From an uncultured Ruminococcus sp. (GTDB lineage: Bacteria; Bacillota; Clostridia; Oscillospirales; Ruminococcaceae): 9,371 bases of DNA. The position numbers were made by a program, and so were the translations under genes. Shown in pieces: positions 8,861 through 9,371 of the stretch (positions within the stretch are counted from its first letter, which is position 1; each line of letters begins with the position of its first letter). The stretch is from contig CACZQG010000193.1 in assembly GCA_902783235.1 (NCBI GenBank), positions 1 to 9,371 on the forward strand, in the 5' to 3' direction. Below the pieces are notes generated by a model that was not told where the DNA came from, did not search any database, and was given only the letters and a program-made list of their open reading frames with translations.

Positions 8861-8907
8861 CTTTGTAACTATTTCCTGTGGAAACTGATTACAAAAATGT
8901 TACAAAG
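8861..8907. repeat. 9-bp perfect inverted repeat flanking a DnaA-box-like site
   Basis: CTTTGTAAC (8861-8869) and GTTACAAAG (8899-8907) are perfect inverted repeats 29 nt apart. The interior holds TTTCCTGTGGAAA (8872-8884), itself an inverted repeat, which includes TGTGGAAAC (8877-8885), a 7/9 match to TGTGGATAA. This could be a protein-binding site at the origin. It has no terminator features. Confidence 0.4.
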
Positions 8908-8938
8908 TGGTTAAAATAAAGCTAAATCAAGGGGTCAG

Positions 8939-8971
8939 ACTTTCAACAGGTGTTGAAAGTTGTGTTGAAAA
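8939..8971. repeat. Palindromic triple cluster of TGTTGAAA 9-mers
   Basis: ACTTTCAACA (8939-8948) and TGTTGAAAGT (8951-8960) form a perfect 10-bp inverted repeat with a GG spacer. A third copy, TGTTGAAAA (8963-8971), lies 12 nt after the second. This is the densest group of the candidate DnaA-box family in the window. The pairing of close head-to-head sites suggests cooperative binding by a protein; DnaA is the natural candidate at this locus. Confidence 0.5.
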
Positions 8972-8993
8972 GCATATTAAATATTGTTAAAAT
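8965..8993 (+). promoter_or_regulatory. Candidate sigma-A promoter for the rightward unit
   Basis: TTGAAA (8965-8970), a 17-nt spacer and TAAAAT (8988-8993): each hexamer is 5/6 to consensus with optimal spacing. The -35 lies inside the third TGTTGAAAA site, so any protein bound there should block or modulate it. It would produce a leader of roughly 240 nt before the carboxypeptidase-like gene. Confidence 0.45.
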
Positions 8994-9045
8994 CATGTTG
9001 GCACAGTAATTTTTTATTGATGTTCCAATTAAATCTTGAAGATTT

Positions 9046-9225
9046 ATGCGAAGAATAAATGCTGAAATTCAAGGAGGGAAGGTGCAGAAATACTGGCGTA
9101 TTTCAAGCCTTTCCGACGCAGAAGTTCAGTATTTAGACAAGCAGAAAATTCAAGATTTAGTTGGGGGATCAATATTAGATCGCAGATGTGTATTTCCTCA
9201 GGTCAATGCACAATACAGATCATAA
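9046..9225 (+). CDS. Doubtful 59-aa hypothetical ORF in the leader
   Basis: An open frame from ATG 9046 to TAA 9225, beginning MRRINAEIQGGK and ending VFPQVNAQYRS. I recognise no family, and there is no signal peptide or membrane segment. ATG 9046 has only a weak GAAG upstream. An internal in-frame GTG at 9082 has AAGGAGGG just 3 nt before it, which is too close to be ideal and lies partly inside the hairpin at 9077-9114. It stops 17 nt before the next gene and is in the same direction, so it could be a small upstream ORF. It could equally be non-coding leader RNA with degenerate repeats, which I consider more likely. Confidence 0.18.
   Translation: MRRINAEIQGGKVQKYWRISSLSDAEVQYLDKQKIQDLVGGSILDRRCVFPQVNAQYRS
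9061..9166 (+). repeat. Degenerate GC(A/T)GAA tandem units and hairpin in the leader
   Basis: Four units begin GCTGAA or GCAGAA at 9061, 9084, 9118 and 9141, and each carries a TTCA element. Spacings are 23, 34 and 23 nt. Within this, 9077-9114 forms a hairpin: GGAAGG (9077-9082) with CCTTTCC pairs, a bulged T, GC with GC, then GAAATAC (9087-9093)/GTATTTC (9098-9104) around a TGGC loop. No T-tract follows, so it is not a terminator. The stem covers part of an AAGGAGGG ribosome-like site. It may be a regulatory leader element or a dispersed repeat. Confidence 0.35.
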
Positions 9226-9242
9226 ATGCGTGGGGGTAATAT

Positions 9243-9371
9243 ATGAAAAAAATCATCTGTTTTACTGTTTCAATATTTTTATCGGTATTGTCATCCATTA
9301 GCTGTATTTCTCTTTCGGCGGCAGAAGCAATTCCTGCTGTCTCAGCCAAAGCCTGTGTACTATTAGAGGAG
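9243..9371 (+). CDS. N-terminus of a secreted D-Ala-D-Ala carboxypeptidase-like protein (partial)
   Basis: The first 43 codons are present and the gene runs off the window. Lys2-Lys3, a hydrophobic core (4-24) and small residues SAAEA (25-29) form a signal peptide, with cleavage expected after Ala27 or Ala29. The mature start IPAVSAKACVLLEE matches the opening strand of peptidase S11 penicillin-binding proteins (DacF/DacA type), where 'xSAKxAxxxE' precedes the catalytic domain. Those enzymes trim the terminal D-alanine from peptidoglycan stem peptides outside the cell. The catalytic SxxK, SxN and KTG motifs would lie beyond the edge, so they cannot be checked. The start at 9243 has GGGGGT about 6 nt upstream. 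It is divergent from dnaN across the candidate origin. Confidence 0.65.
   Translation, partial: MKKIICFTVSIFLSVLSSISCISLSAAEAIPAVSAKACVLLEE

Larger units (their letters stand above)
8588..8971. other. Candidate chromosomal replication origin (oriC)
   Basis: Read in dnaN (minus) direction from the right, the region contains scattered DnaA-box-like 9-mers, a GC cluster, trinucleotide repeats and an A/T-only stretch, then dnaN. This is the module order of the B. subtilis unwinding site between dnaA and dnaN. Box candidates related to TTTTCAACA: 8655-8663, 8705-8713, 8739-8747, 8779-8787, 8940-8948, 8951-8959 and 8963-8971. TGTGGAAAC at 8877-8885 and GCTGTATAA at 8644-8652 are closer to the canonical TTATNCACA, each imperfect. 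Transcription is leftward on one side and rightward on the other, consistent with bidirectional forks starting here. No exact TTATCCACA is present, and dnaA is not adjacent, so the call rests on architecture. Confidence 0.65.

Overview
The window looks like the replication-origin neighbourhood of a low-GC Firmicute chromosome. It most resembles a Ruminococcus-type member of the Clostridia, but that placement is inferred from protein style and gene order, not from a search. Nearly all the coding DNA is one leftward (minus-strand) block: dnaN (sliding clamp), a 71-aa S4 RNA-binding protein (YaaA type), recF, remB (DUF370), gyrB, a YcxB-like membrane protein and gyrA. This is the classic Bacillus subtilis order after dnaA, with one extra gene between gyrB and gyrA. 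Spacing is tight (5, 19 and 10 nt) from dnaN to remB. Two larger gaps follow: 161 nt before gyrB and 227 nt after it.

Left end (1-246): a GC-rich hairpin without a T-tract, then a hairpin with T-tracts on both sides that should terminate gyrA. Middle (247-8538): the seven-gene block. The gyrB/ycxB gap holds a 91-nt segment whose inverted repeats form a tight four-way junction (a candidate structured RNA), plus nested GC-rich hairpins. The remB/gyrB gap holds two inverted copies of a 9-mer that also recurs at the candidate origin.

Right end (8539-9371): about 700 nt with no full-length gene. Next to dnaN is an almost pure A/T stretch, then five trinucleotide repeats that fit the DnaA-trio element, a GC cluster, and many TTTCAACA-type 9-mers that could be this organism's DnaA boxes. 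Together these read as oriC. Genes point left on one side and right on the other, as expected at a bidirectional origin.

No intact dnaA is present where B. subtilis has it. A 28-codon stretch facing away from dnaN resembles the start of DnaA and then stops, so it may be a dnaA relic. Further right is a long leader with a strong hairpin and a doubtful 59-codon ORF. It precedes the start of a secreted protein that looks like a D-alanyl-D-alanine carboxypeptidase (DacF type), cut by the window edge.

Functionally, the block supplies processivity (DnaN), gap repair (RecF) and supercoiling control (GyrA/GyrB), encoded beside the origin where replication begins and gene dosage is highest.
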